64,000 nucleotides of DNA from Chitinophagaceae bacterium (GTDB lineage Bacteria > Bacteroidota > Bacteroidia > Chitinophagales > Chitinophagaceae), in contig CANGIT010000001.1 in NCBI GenBank assembly GCA_947454155.1, positions 62,001 through 126,000 on the forward strand. Reading direction: 5' to 3'. Shown piece after piece: positions 47,941 through 58,371 of the stretch (the stretch's first letter is position 1; each line of letters opens with the position of its first letter). Under the pieces are notes generated by a model. That model was not told the origin of the DNA. It worked only from the letters and a program-made list of their open reading frames with translations, and did not search any database. A program made the position numbers and the translations under genes.

Positions 47941-48780
47941 TCACTTCCACTCAGACAATTTGAATTTCTCTCCGGCTCTTATTCCTTTCTCTGTCATTTG
48001 TAAAGCGCAACATTCCGTCTGTGCATCATGTTCAAAAAACAGCGTATAATTATTTTCAGCCGCTTCTTTTAGAAAGGTTTTCTTTTCATTTAACGTGGTC
48101 AGCGGAAACATGTCGTAAGCCATCACATATGGAATGGGTATGTGTGCTGCGGATGGCAAGAGGTCTGCCATGTAAACAAGTGTTTTTTCTTTGTATTTGA
48201 TGTGAGGAATCATCATCGCCTCTGTGTGGCCAAACACTTCTTTCACCTGGAACCAGGAAGGTAGTTGATCACCACAATGGTCTGCAAATTTGAGCTGTCC
48301 GCTTTCCTGAATCGGAAGTATGTTTTCTTTCAGAAATGAGGCTTTTTCTCTTTCGTTGGGTGCAACCGCCCATTGCCAGTGTTTGGAATGGCTCCAATAG
48401 GTGGCCTTGGAAAAGGCCGGGATAAGCTTTTCGTTTTCACGGATGATACTGCCGCCACAATGGTCGAAATGCAGGTGCGTAAGAAATACATCAGTAATAT
48501 CGCTGCGGTCAAAACCAAGCTGCCGGAGTGATTGATCAAGGTTGTCATGGCCATGCAGGTAATAGTGGCCAAAAAATTTCTCATCTTGTTTGTTGCCGAT
48601 GCCATTGTCGATTAAAATCAGTCTGTTTCCTTCTTCTATCAGCAGGCAGCGCAATGCCCATGTACACATATTGTTTTCGTCTGCGGGATTCAGTTTATTC
48701 CAAATCGTTTTAGGTACAACACCAAACATGGCGCCGCCATCGAGTTTGAAAAGTCCGGTTTCAATGGTATGAAGATTCAT
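47941..48780 (-). CDS. MBL-fold metallohydrolase (quorum-quenching lactonase-like superfamily)
   Basis: LIDNGIGNK, FLTHLHFDHCGGS, FGHTEAMMIPHI, HDAQTE. Confidence 0.9.
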   Translation of the reverse strand: MNLHTIETGLFKLDGGAMFGVVPKTIWNKLNPADENNMCTWALRCLLIEEGNRLILIDNGIGNKQDEKFFGHYYLHGHDNLDQSLRQLGFDRSDITDVFLTHLHFDHCGGSIIRENEKLIPAFSKATYWSHSKHWQWAVAPNEREKASFLKENILPIQESGQLKFADHCGDQLPSWFQVKEVFGHTEAMMIPHIKYKEKTLVYMADLLPSAAHIPIPYVMAYDMFPLTTLNEKKTFLKEAAENNYTLFFEHDAQTECCALQMTEKGIRAGEKFKLSEWK

Positions 48781-50075
48781 GATGATATTTTCTTTTTTTC
48801 TTTTTGTAATGCACTAAACAGTACAAAAAGTCCTATGATGAAAAATATAATAAGTGTGAGTACTGAATTTCTTTGAGAACCCGTCATCTCTGTAATAAAT
48901 CCAAAACTGAACATACCGATGACGATGGCGATTTTTTCTGTTACATCAAAAAAGCTAAAAAATGAAGTGGTGTCATGGGTTTCGGGCATGAGTTTGCTAT
49001 ATGTACTTCTGCTTAAGCTTTGAATGCCACCCATTACAAATCCCACAGCAATCGCCAAAGCATAGAAAGCATAAATATTTCCTGTGGGCAGGAGGTAACC
49101 TCCCACACAGAGTCCTATCCAAACCAGCACACAAATTATCAGTGTGTTGAAATTGCCGATTTTTTCAGAAAGCTTGGAGATGAAAAGGGCACCGGGAATG
49201 GCAATGAGCTGAATGATCAAAATGGCAATGATAAGATTGGTGGTGGGGATTTGCAATTCACTTTTTCCATAAAGTGTTGCAGCCAGCATCACGGTTTGTA
49301 CGCCCATGTTGTAAAAGAAAAACGAAATCAAAAATCGTTTCAAAACAGGCAATTGTTTTAACTGATGCCATACTTTGATCAATTCTTTGTATCCGCCTGT
49401 TATCAGGTTGACAGATTGTTTCCTTTCGACTGCCAATTTTTTTGGCAACCTGGATAAGGCCAGCTGCCCAAATGCCCACCACCAAATGCCCACCATCAAA
49501 AAAGAGATTTGTGATGCCTTGCCGGTAGTAATTCCAAACGTATCAGGCATCAGTACTAACACAAAGCATAGAATTTGAAGTATTACACTGCCAATATAGC
49601 CCATAACAAATCCTTTGGCGCTTACCCTGTCTCGATCTTCGGGGGCTGCGATTTCTGGGAGATAAGAATTGTAAAAAACGAGACTGCTCCAAAATCCAAT
49701 ACAGGCAATCAGCATACAAATCAAACCAAATATCAGATTATCGGCATCGAAAAAATACAATAATGAACAAGCAATGCTGCCCATGGTACAAAAAAAGAAA
49801 AGAAACTGTTTTTTATTGCCTTTAAAGTCTGCAATAGAAGATAATATTGGACTTAACAAGGCGACAATTACGAAAGCTACAGCCAGCGTGTAGCTATACA
49901 AAGCGGTATTGACAAACTTCCCTCCGAAAAGGCCCACTTCATTTTTTCCGTTGTGGCTGGTAACGGCTTCATAATAAGCAGGAAAAATCGTAGAAGTAAT
50001 CACCAGGTTGTAGACCGAATTGGCCCAATCGTACATGGCCCAACCATTGATGACTTTTTTAGAGGCTGTTTGCAT
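48777..50075 (-). CDS. MFS transporter, UMF1/Atg22-like family
   Basis: VINGWAMYDWANSVYNLVITSTIFPAYY N-terminus and 12 TM-like pattern; GGIQSLSRSTYSKLMP. Confidence 0.9.
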   Translation of the reverse strand: MQTASKKVINGWAMYDWANSVYNLVITSTIFPAYYEAVTSHNGKNEVGLFGGKFVNTALYSYTLAVAFVIVALLSPILSSIADFKGNKKQFLFFFCTMGSIACSLLYFFDADNLIFGLICMLIACIGFWSSLVFYNSYLPEIAAPEDRDRVSAKGFVMGYIGSVILQILCFVLVLMPDTFGITTGKASQISFLMVGIWWWAFGQLALSRLPKKLAVERKQSVNLITGGYKELIKVWHQLKQLPVLKRFLISFFFYNMGVQTVMLAATLYGKSELQIPTTNLIIAILIIQLIAIPGALFISKLSEKIGNFNTLIICVLVWIGLCVGGYLLPTGNIYAFYALAIAVGFVMGGIQSLSRSTYSKLMPETHDTTSFFSFFDVTEKIAIVIGMFSFGFITEMTGSQRNSVLTLIIFFIIGLFVLFSALQKEKKKISS

Positions 50076-50215
50076 AAATGTAGTATAGTGTTGAGGCTGC
50101 TTCAACTTTAAGCCATACCCAACCATAAGATGGCTACAGGTAAAAAGTAGCAAGCACTAAAATGAAATCATTGAGTGCATGAAAATACTACATCTGTTCA
50201 ATATGAGATGAAAAA

Positions 50216-51067
50216 TCAATCGAGGAGATATCCTTTATAAATCAGGAGAAGTGTAACAAGACCAGCGATTATTCTGTAATAGCCCCAAAGTTTAAAACCG
50301 TTTTTCTGGAGAAATTTGATGAAAAAACGGATAGCCAGCATGGCCAAAATAAAGGCTGCTATGTTTCCAATCACGAAAGATGTGATTGATGCAGATGATG
50401 CGGTGATGAGTTCGTATCCGTGAATCTTGTTTCCTGCAAGTGCAAGCCCTTCGCTATCTACATTCCAGTTTTTTACAAATACTGAATAAGCGGTGGCGGC
50501 AGCCATTGTGGGTACTGCCAGAAAAAAAGAAAATTCTGCAGCTAAGGCGCGGGTTAGTTTTAAACTCATCCCTCCTAAAATTGTAGAAGCACTTCGGCTA
50601 AGGCCCGGAAATAAAACTGCCAAACATTGAAAGAGTCCAATCTTGAGCGCATCTGAATTTTTAATTTTCTCATTGGTGTCAATCACATGGTCAACAAAAA
50701 TTTTATCAATGAAAAGAAACAAGACGCCACCCAGTATCATAATCACAGCAAGTACCAGAGGCTTCTCAAGAATTTTATCAATCTGGTTACCCAGCAAATA
50801 GCCTAGAATCAAAGCAGGTAAAACAGCAATGAAAAGTTTACTATAAAATGAAGGGTTTTTGATTTGAATGAATTTCTTCCAATATAAGAAGACGACAGAA
50901 AGAATTGCGCCCATCTGAACGGCGATGGTGAAAACCTTGGTGAATTTATCATTGTTGTCAATGCCTAGAAGGCCCTCTGTAATCCGCATATGAGCTGTTG
51001 AAGAGATGGGCAGAAATTCTGTAATACCTTCCACAACGCCAATGATCAGTGATTGTAAGTTGTTCAT
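50216..51067 (-). CDS. uppP: Undecaprenyl-diphosphatase UppP/BacA
   Basis: GVVEGITEFLPISSTAHMRI, PGLSRSASTILGGM. Confidence 0.96.
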   Translation of the reverse strand: MNNLQSLIIGVVEGITEFLPISSTAHMRITEGLLGIDNNDKFTKVFTIAVQMGAILSVVFLYWKKFIQIKNPSFYSKLFIAVLPALILGYLLGNQIDKILEKPLVLAVIMILGGVLFLFIDKIFVDHVIDTNEKIKNSDALKIGLFQCLAVLFPGLSRSASTILGGMSLKLTRALAAEFSFFLAVPTMAAATAYSVFVKNWNVDSEGLALAGNKIHGYELITASSASITSFVIGNIAAFILAMLAIRFFIKFLQKNGFKLWGYYRIIAGLVTLLLIYKGYLLD

Positions 51068-51139
51068 TTTATTGGATAAAAAAAATGCGGAGTCGTTAAA
51101 ACTTCGCATCATATATTCATTAAATTGATTTTTTTAATA

Positions 51140-51400
51140 TCAATTTTGTTTTGGTTTTTTCATTATGGCAACAATTTCTATGCCAAATCCTAAAATGATG
51201 AGTATAGGGGCCACCGTTATCCTTGTAGCACTATAAACTTCTTTGGGATCGAAAACTTTTGTATCTGCACTTTTACCCCCTGCCATCAAAAAGAAACCGA
51301 TGGCAAGCAGTACAAGTCCAACTAACATCAAAATGTAATTCTCTTTTGTAAAGAGCTCCTGCCTGGTAGACGTTGTTGGCTTATCTAATTTTATTGACAT
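51140..51400 (-). CDS. DUF3098 family small membrane protein
   Basis: Two TM helices, FTKENYILMLVGLVLLAIGFFLMAGG, DPKEVYSATRITVAPILIILGF; between ftsX and uppP. Confidence 0.85.
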   Translation of the reverse strand: MSIKLDKPTTSTRQELFTKENYILMLVGLVLLAIGFFLMAGGKSADTKVFDPKEVYSATRITVAPILIILGFGIEIVAIMKKPKQN

Positions 51401-51440
51401 CTGATTTGGTTTTTACGCTTGCAATATTATGGAATTTAGA

Positions 51441-52319
51441 TCAATAAAGGTCATCCAGTTTCATTTGCAGGTATTTGATGACTGCCCGATGCGTACTGGC
51501 GATAGAAATGGTGAGTCCTAAAATGATAACCAATAAGAATAAGAGGGCTAATCCTGTATTGTCATGCAAAAGCTTGAAATCCGGAAAAACACCTTCAATC
51601 GAAAGTACGGTAGTCCAGATTGCGGCAATGGCAATACCGGAAGCGATGAGTCCATTGATCAGCGCCCTCCGATTGATAGGTCTTGCGATAAAGCCTCGTG
51701 TGGCGCCAACCATTTGCATGGTTTTGATCAGAAATCTGTTGCTGTACATGGCTAGCCTAATGGTGTTGTCGATGGAAAACACCACTAAAACAGTGAGGAG
51801 AATGGCTACAATTAGGAAGATGACGCCCGCAGTTTTCACATAGGTGCTAACTTTGGCTACAGTTTCGGTAGGAAATGAAAATTCTGAGATGATACCGGGA
51901 TAATTAGTCTGCAGGTTGGAGGAAAGGATATTCAAACTGTCTGTTTCCACATGGCTGGCTTTCACATAAAAATCAATGCTTTCGGGAAGAGGATTATTCT
52001 TTAAAAAAGTATGCCAGGTAGTATCATTATCTGTATTCCAGCGTTGGATGGCTATTTCTTTGGTTACATACTCTACATTTTTAGTGTAGGGGATGGTTTG
52101 GATATAACTGACTAAACTATCAATTCTTTTTTTAGGGGCGTCTCTGTTCAGATAAGCATGTACCTGAATGTTTTCTTTGAAGTAATCTCCTGTTTTTCGG
52201 AGATTGAGAAAAAACCATCCTACGATGCCGAAAAGAAAAAGTACGAGTGAAATGCCAATGATTGCATAGCCATAAGACGGTTTACTTTTCTTGCTGGATA
52301 GTTTTCCTGTTTGAGACAT
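51441..52319 (-). CDS. ftsX: Cell division permease FtsX
   Basis: Single N-terminal TM, large periplasmic domain, MQMVGATRGFIARPINRRALINGLI; start set at MSQTGK. Confidence 0.92.
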   Translation of the reverse strand: MSQTGKLSSKKSKPSYGYAIIGISLVLFLFGIVGWFFLNLRKTGDYFKENIQVHAYLNRDAPKKRIDSLVSYIQTIPYTKNVEYVTKEIAIQRWNTDNDTTWHTFLKNNPLPESIDFYVKASHVETDSLNILSSNLQTNYPGIISEFSFPTETVAKVSTYVKTAGVIFLIVAILLTVLVVFSIDNTIRLAMYSNRFLIKTMQMVGATRGFIARPINRRALINGLIASGIAIAAIWTTVLSIEGVFPDFKLLHDNTGLALLFLLVIILGLTISIASTHRAVIKYLQMKLDDLY

Positions 52320-52385
52320 AATAGCTGATGTTTGTTGCAATGTTGTTATGGTGCACAAAAATAAAGGATTTTGCCTGCTTTGCTT

Positions 52386-52393
52386 TACTTTTG
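52386..52393 (+). promoter_or_regulatory. Putative -7 box TACTTTTG for leuS
   Basis: TACTTTTG 49 nt upstream of ATG; divergent ftsX box TATTTTTG on minus strand at 52356-52363. Confidence 0.35.
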
Positions 52394-52442
52394 TAGCCCC
52401 TAAAAACTGATTATTTGTTAAAAAGTCAGAAGGGTTAAAATC

Positions 52443-55223
52443 ATGGAATACAGCTTTATAGACATCGAGCAAAAATGGCAAAAGTCATGGAAAGACAATG
52501 GCACTTACAGCGTGTCCAATGATTCTGACAAGCCACCCTTTTATGTGTTGGACATGTTTCCTTATCCAAGCGGAGCCGGTTTACATGTTGGCCATCCTTT
52601 GGGCTATATTGCCAGCGATATTTTTAGCAGATACAAAAGACTCAAAGGGTACAATGTTTTGCACCCAATGGGCTTCGACAGCTTCGGACTGCCGGCCGAA
52701 CAATATGCCCTCGAAACCGGACAGCACCCTGCAGACACTACCGAAAAAAACATCGCCACCTTCAAGCGTCAGTTGGATAAGATTGGTTTTTGTTATGATT
52801 GGGACCGCGAAGTGAGAACCAGTGATCCCGATTATTACAAATGGACACAATGGATATTTTTAAAATTATTCAACAGCTGGTTCGATCATGATCTGAAAAA
52901 GGCAAGGCCAATGGAGACACTAATTGAGCGTTTTGAAAAGGAAGGGGCCGATTTGACATTGAAACACACGCCAAGCATTTTTACTGCCAAACAATGGGCG
53001 GAATTTTCAAAAGCTGAACAAGCAGATGTGCTGATGCATTATAGACTAGCATTTTCTGCATATGGTGAGGTGAATTGGTGTGAGGCATTGGGGACAGTTT
53101 TGGCCAATGACGAAGTGGTGAATGGGGTTAGTGAAAGAGGCGGACATCCTGTTGTCAAGAAAAAAATGCGTCAATGGTATTTGCGCATCACCGATTATGC
53201 CGATCGCTTGCTGGATGGTTTACATACCGTGGAATTCAGTGAGTCGATGAAAGAAATGCAGCGCAACTGGATAGGGAAAAGTGAAGGAGCAGAATTGGAT
53301 TTTAAAGTTCATTCGGAACTCACCTCCAATAATTCAACTGAAGCTGAGCCCAAGAACATCACTGTTTATACCACAAGACCCGACACCATTTTTGGTGTGG
53401 ACTTTCTGGTACTGGCGCCCGAACACGAAATGGTTCAACAACTGACCACTGCCGATCAACAGGAAGCGGTTGCGACTTATCTCAGCTATGTCAAAAGCAG
53501 AAGCGACCGCGAAAGAATGGCCGACACCAAACATATCACCGGATGTTTTACCGGAGCGTATGCTGTGCATCCCTTTACAGAAAATAAAGTGCCCATTTGG
53601 ATTGCAGAATATGTTTTGTCGGGCTATGGCACAGGCGCCATCATGGCTGTACCTTGTGGCGACCAGCGCGATTTTCTTTTCGCTTCTCATTTTAATATTC
53701 CCATTACCAATATCATTGGTCACCATTTTACCGGAAATGAAGCTCATCCCAGTAAAGAAGCCGTGCTGGAAAATTCCGGATTCCTAACGGGTATGATCAT
53801 GCGCGACGCACTTCCTGTGGCGATTGATAAAATGGTTGAAATGGGAATTGGAAAAAGAAAAGTGAATTATAAGATGCGTGATGCCGGATTCAGCCGCCAA
53901 CGATACTGGGGTGAACCCTTTCCCGTGAAATGGCTGGATGGAGTGGCCACTGCACAAGATGAAAATCAATTACCACTTACTTTGCCTCATGTTGAGAAAT
54001 ACGGACCGGGTCCGGAAGGTGAGGGTCCGCTGGCCAACATCGCCTCATGGAAAGAACAGCAATATGAAACTTCCACCATGCCCGGATATGCCGGCTCTTC
54101 CTGGTATTTCCTCAGGTACATGGATCCCAAAAACAGCAACGCTTTTTGCGACAGAAAAGCCAGTGATTATTGGGGGCAAGTGAGTGTTTATATCGGAGGT
54201 ACAGAGCATGCTGTAGGGCATTTACTATATAGCCGAATGTGGACTAAAGTATTGCATGACCTTGATTTGATTGGATTCGACGAGCCCTTCCGTAGACTGG
54301 TTAACCAGGGGATGATTCAGGGCAGCAGCAGATTTGTCTATCGCATAAAAGGAACACAGACTTTCGTTTCATACGGACTGATAAAAAATTATGAAACCGA
54401 TAAGTTGCATGTGGATGTGAATATCGTCAACGGATTGGAACTCGACACCTCGGCTTTCAAAAAATGGAAACCCGACTTTGCATCTGCTGAATTCATCTTA
54501 GAAGAAGACGGCAAATACATCTGTGGTTCGGAAGTTGAAAAAATGTCCAAATCCAAGTTCAATACAGTGAACCCCGACGATCTTGTGTTGAAATATGGGG
54601 CCGATACTTTCAGGATGTATGAAATGTTTCTGGGTCCCTTGGATCAAAGCAAACCCTGGGATACAAAAGGCATTGAAGGGGTGCATCGTTTTCTGCGTAA
54701 ACTATGGCGTTTGTTCTATGATGAAGTGAATGGGAAAATTTGGAGTGAAGAAACGCCCTCAGCAGCAGAGTTGAAGGTGTTGCACAAGACGATTAAAAAA
54801 ATCGATGCTGATACGGAGCATTTTTATTTCAACACGGCCATCAGTGCCTTCATGGTTTGTGTGAATGAGCTCTCTGATTTGAAGTGTTATAAAAAAGTGG
54901 TGCTCGAACAGTTGCTTGTCATTTTAGCACCTTATGCGCCTCACATCACTGAAGAACTCTGGCATGCGTTAGGGCATGAAATCAGTGTACTGGATGTCAC
55001 ATTCCCTGTTTTTGAAGAGAAATATCTGACCGAGCAAACCAAAGATTATCCTGTTTCTATCAATGGTAAAACAAGAACCAATATATTGATAGACCTCAAT
55101 GCAGAACAGTCGGAGGTGGAAGCCTTGGTATTATCGAACGAAGTGGTACAAAAATGGATGGAAGGCAAGACACCCAAGAAAATTATTTTTGTGAAAGGGA
55201 AAATGGTGAATGTGGTGGTATAA
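52443..55223 (+). CDS. leuS: Leucyl-tRNA synthetase
   Basis: MFPYPSGAGLHVGHPLGY, KMSKSKFNTVNPDD, CP1 editing domain TTRPDTIFGV, GYGTGAIMAVPCGDQRD. Confidence 0.98.
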   Translation: MEYSFIDIEQKWQKSWKDNGTYSVSNDSDKPPFYVLDMFPYPSGAGLHVGHPLGYIASDIFSRYKRLKGYNVLHPMGFDSFGLPAEQYALETGQHPADTTEKNIATFKRQLDKIGFCYDWDREVRTSDPDYYKWTQWIFLKLFNSWFDHDLKKARPMETLIERFEKEGADLTLKHTPSIFTAKQWAEFSKAEQADVLMHYRLAFSAYGEVNWCEALGTVLANDEVVNGVSERGGHPVVKKKMRQWYLRITDYADRLLDGLHTVEFSESMKEMQRNWIGKSEGAELDFKVHSELTSNNSTEAEPKNITVYTTRPDTIFGVDFLVLAPEHEMVQQLTTADQQEAVATYLSYVKSRSDRERMADTKHITGCFTGAYAVHPFTENKVPIWIAEYVLSGYGTGAIMAVPCGDQRDFLFASHFNIPITNIIGHHFTGNEAHPSKEAVLENSGFLTGMIMRDALPVAIDKMVEMGIGKRKVNYKMRDAGFSRQRYWGEPFPVKWLDGVATAQDENQLPLTLPHVEKYGPGPEGEGPLANIASWKEQQYETSTMPGYAGSSWYFLRYMDPKNSNAFCDRKASDYWGQVSVYIGGTEHAVGHLLYSRMWTKVLHDLDLIGFDEPFRRLVNQGMIQGSSRFVYRIKGTQTFVSYGLIKNYETDKLHVDVNIVNGLELDTSAFKKWKPDFASAEFILEEDGKYICGSEVEKMSKSKFNTVNPDDLVLKYGADTFRMYEMFLGPLDQSKPWDTKGIEGVHRFLRKLWRLFYDEVNGKIWSEETPSAAELKVLHKTIKKIDADTEHFYFNTAISAFMVCVNELSDLKCYKKVVLEQLLVILAPYAPHITEELWHALGHEISVLDVTFPVFEEKYLTEQTKDYPVSINGKTRTNILIDLNAEQSEVEALVLSNEVVQKWMEGKTPKKIIFVKGKMVNVVV

Positions 55224-55378
55224 AACATTTCGTTTATGGGAATCTTTTTTGGCATATTTGCCAAGAGTCGCTGATATTGCCCACTGGCTTCGAAGTTTTC
55301 CTGAACAAACCGTTCATTCATTTGTTTAATCATTTATTAGCTTTTAATCATTACATTTACTCAAATCAACTTTTCAAT

Positions 55379-57301
55379 ATGGAAATCAAACCAGGTGCGC
55401 TGCTTCAGCATATAGACAGTCCCGCTGATTTAAAGAAGCTGGGCAAAGATGAAATGCAGCAGGTTTGTAACGAATTGCGCCAATACATCATCGATGTGGT
55501 GAGTGTTTACGGCGGTCACTTTGGCGCGAGTTTGGGCGTAGTGGAATTGTCAGTAGCCTTGCATTACGTGTTCAATACACCCTATGATCAACTTGTATGG
55601 GATGTGGGTCATCAGGCCTATGGACATAAAATCCTGACCGGCAGAAGAGACAATTTTCCCACCAACAGAAAATACAACGGATTAAGCGGTTTTCCTAAAA
55701 GAAGCGAAAGCGAATATGATGCGTTTGGCGTAGGACACTCTTCTACTTCTATTTCCGCTGCCTTAGGGATGGCCATGGCTTCGCATTACAAAGGAGAAAA
55801 AGACAGACAACATATTGCGGTAATCGGAGATGGGGCCATGACCGCCGGTCTGGCTTTTGAGGCGATGAACCATGCCGGCATCGAAAAAAGCAATGTGATC
55901 ATCATTCTTAACGACAATTGCATGAGCATCGACCCCAATGTTGGGGCTTTGAAAGAATATCTTACCGACATCACCACTTCTCATACCTACAATGATCTCC
56001 GCGACAATGTATGGAAAGCGTTGGGTAAGTTGCCGGTTGGCAAAAACTTCTCCCGCGAAATGGCCAGCAAGCTGGAAGCTTCCATCAAAGGACTCGTGAA
56101 CAAAAGCAGTAATCTTTTTGAAGCGCTGCAACTCCGTTATTTTGGTCCGATAGATGGCCATAATGTCAACAAGCTCATAGATACTTTAAAAGACCTGAAA
56201 GATATACCCGGTCCTAAATTGCTACATATCAAAACGGTCAAAGGCAAGGGATATGAACTTGCTGAGAAAGACCAAACCAAATGGCATGCCCCCGGTTTGT
56301 TTGATAAGGTGACAGGCGAAATACTAAAGAAAACTTTCGATGCGCCACAGCCACCCCGATACCAGGACGTGTTTGGCCATACCATCATTGAGCTGGCAGA
56401 AAAAAATCCGAAAATCATCGGTATCACTCCAGCCATGCCCAGTGGATGTTCGTTGAAATATATGATGGAGCAAATGCCGGATCGCGCATTTGATGTGGGC
56501 ATTTGCGAACAGCATGCTGTTACGTTGAGCGCAGGTATGGCAACGCAAGGACTGAAAGTATTCTGCAACATTTACTCTTCTTTCATGCAAAGGGCCTACG
56601 ACATGGTGATCCATGATGTAGCCATTCAAAAATTGCCGGTTATCTTCTGTCTCGACCGTGCCGGCCTGGTGGGCGACGATGGCCCCACTCACCACGGCTG
56701 TTACGATATCGCCTACATGCGTTGTGTGCCGAACCTGATCGTCAGTTCTCCCATGAATGAAGAAGAGTTGCGCAATCTGATGTACACTGCGCAGTCAGAC
56801 AATAATGAACTACCTTTTGTAATTCGCTATCCAAGAGGCGAAGGCGTGATGGTGGACTGGAAAAAAACCATGAAAGAAATAAAGGTGGGCACGGGAAGAA
56901 AACTTAGAGATGGAAAAGATATCGCAGTACTTACATTGGGGCATCCCGGCAACTTTGCCGTTTCCGCCATCCATGAAGTGAAAAAAGACGGCATTCATCC
57001 GGCGCATTACGACATGCGTTTTGTAAAGCCACTCGATCAAGAGATGCTGCATGAGGTTTTCAGTAATTTCAATAAGGTAATTACAGTTGAAGACGGAACT
57101 GTGGTAGGTGGCTTCGGATCGGCAGTACTCGAATTCATGAACGAACACGGTTACAAGGCTGATGTGAAAATATTAGGCATCCCCGACAGAATCGTAGAAC
57201 ATGGCACACCTAAACAATTATATGATGAGATAGGTATTGATGCGAACGCGATTGCGGAACAATTGAGAGCAATGGCAGCTGTAGGGAGCGTTGTTGTTTA
57301 G
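55379..57301 (+). CDS. dxs: 1-deoxy-D-xylulose-5-phosphate synthase
   Basis: GGHFGASLGVVELSVALHYVFNTPYDQLVWDVGHQAY, VIGDGAMTAGLAFEAMNHAG, DGPTHHGCYDIAYMR; ATG at 55379. Confidence 0.97.
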   Translation: MEIKPGALLQHIDSPADLKKLGKDEMQQVCNELRQYIIDVVSVYGGHFGASLGVVELSVALHYVFNTPYDQLVWDVGHQAYGHKILTGRRDNFPTNRKYNGLSGFPKRSESEYDAFGVGHSSTSISAALGMAMASHYKGEKDRQHIAVIGDGAMTAGLAFEAMNHAGIEKSNVIIILNDNCMSIDPNVGALKEYLTDITTSHTYNDLRDNVWKALGKLPVGKNFSREMASKLEASIKGLVNKSSNLFEALQLRYFGPIDGHNVNKLIDTLKDLKDIPGPKLLHIKTVKGKGYELAEKDQTKWHAPGLFDKVTGEILKKTFDAPQPPRYQDVFGHTIIELAEKNPKIIGITPAMPSGCSLKYMMEQMPDRAFDVGICEQHAVTLSAGMATQGLKVFCNIYSSFMQRAYDMVIHDVAIQKLPVIFCLDRAGLVGDDGPTHHGCYDIAYMRCVPNLIVSSPMNEEELRNLMYTAQSDNNELPFVIRYPRGEGVMVDWKKTMKEIKVGTGRKLRDGKDIAVLTLGHPGNFAVSAIHEVKKDGIHPAHYDMRFVKPLDQEMLHEVFSNFNKVITVEDGTVVGGFGSAVLEFMNEHGYKADVKILGIPDRIVEHGTPKQLYDEIGIDANAIAEQLRAMAAVGSVVV

Positions 57302-57446
57302 AAGAATTTGCAACAGTTTAATCGTTTAAATCACTTCGTTGCCTTTCTGTTCACAGGGTTTCATGGTTAACGCGTTGCTGCTTTTGTAATTTCCTGAGTT
57401 AGCCAGTTAGCAGGTTTGTAAGTTGATTATTTAGCATGTGATAATC

Positions 57447-57505
57447 ATCAAATCATCAAACCATCAAACCATCAAATTATCAAATTATCAAATTATCAAA
57501 TCATC
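57447..57505. repeat. Tandem 8-bp repeat, seven copies of ATCAAAYY
   Basis: ATCAAATC ATCAAACC ATCAAACC ATCAAATT ATCAAATT ATCAAATT ATCAAATC ATC. Confidence 0.95.
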
Positions 57506-57509
57506 CCAA

Positions 57510-58223
57510 TCATAACCCCATCGGCACTTCAATGGCCAGCAATTCGGTTGCTTCATTGGCTGTAACGCTGAATTGGTCGCATTCCCAAATGCCCAACGCA
57601 TCTCTTTTTTTCAGTTTGATGTCATTTACTTCTGCATTGCCGCTGATCACAACCAGATAAACGCCATTGCCAGAAAATCCGTTGGTATAGTCTATTGAAC
57701 TGCCGGCATCCATTTTGGCCAATGAAAAACGGGCTTCCTGATTGATCCACAAGGCAGCGTCCTCTTCTTTGGGTGAAACAACAATCTGCCATTTGTTATT
57801 CCTGTCTTCCACATTAAATGTTCTTTGGTCGTAACGTGGCGTGATATTTCTGAGTTTAGGGAAAACCCAGATTTGAAAAAGTGTAAGCGGCTCTGTTTTT
57901 GAAGCGTTGGCTTCCGAATGAACGATGCCCGAACCTGCGCTCATGATCTGAATGTCGCCGGCTTTGATAATGCCATGTCCACCGGTATTGTCGCGATGTT
58001 CGATGCTTCCGGTCAAGGGGATGGTGACAATTTCCATGTTGTCGTGCGGATGCGGCGGAAACATGCCACCGCCCATGATGAAATCATCATTAAGCACGCG
58101 CAATAAACCAAAATGAACTTTTTTAGGATCGTGATATCCAGAAAAAGAGAAATAGTAATTAGGTTTCAACCAGCCGTAATCGGCGGATCCGCGTTCTTCG
58201 GCAAGATGGTGAATGGTTTTCAT
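57510..58223 (-). CDS. Pirin family protein
   Basis: FSFSGYHDPKKVHFGLLRVLNDDFIMGGGMFPPHPHDNMEIVTIPLTGSIEHRDNTG cupin. Confidence 0.95.
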   Translation of the reverse strand: MKTIHHLAEERGSADYGWLKPNYYFSFSGYHDPKKVHFGLLRVLNDDFIMGGGMFPPHPHDNMEIVTIPLTGSIEHRDNTGGHGIIKAGDIQIMSAGSGIVHSEANASKTEPLTLFQIWVFPKLRNITPRYDQRTFNVEDRNNKWQIVVSPKEEDAALWINQEARFSLAKMDAGSSIDYTNGFSGNGVYLVVISGNAEVNDIKLKKRDALGIWECDQFSVTANEATELLAIEVPMGL

Positions 58224-58371
58224 GGTGGTAAGAAATGATGATTCAATAAGAAATGTAAAATAATGTATGTAGAATGTAAAACGAGTTTACAAGTTCCTAG
58301 GACTATTAGTGTTCAATTGTATTCTACAATTTGGCATCCCAAATTGCTAATCACAATCAAACATCAAATTT

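Noticed and set aside
57447-57505. CRISPR-like array
   Set aside because: Unit is 8 bp with no spacers; a simple tandem repeat, and no cas genes in the window
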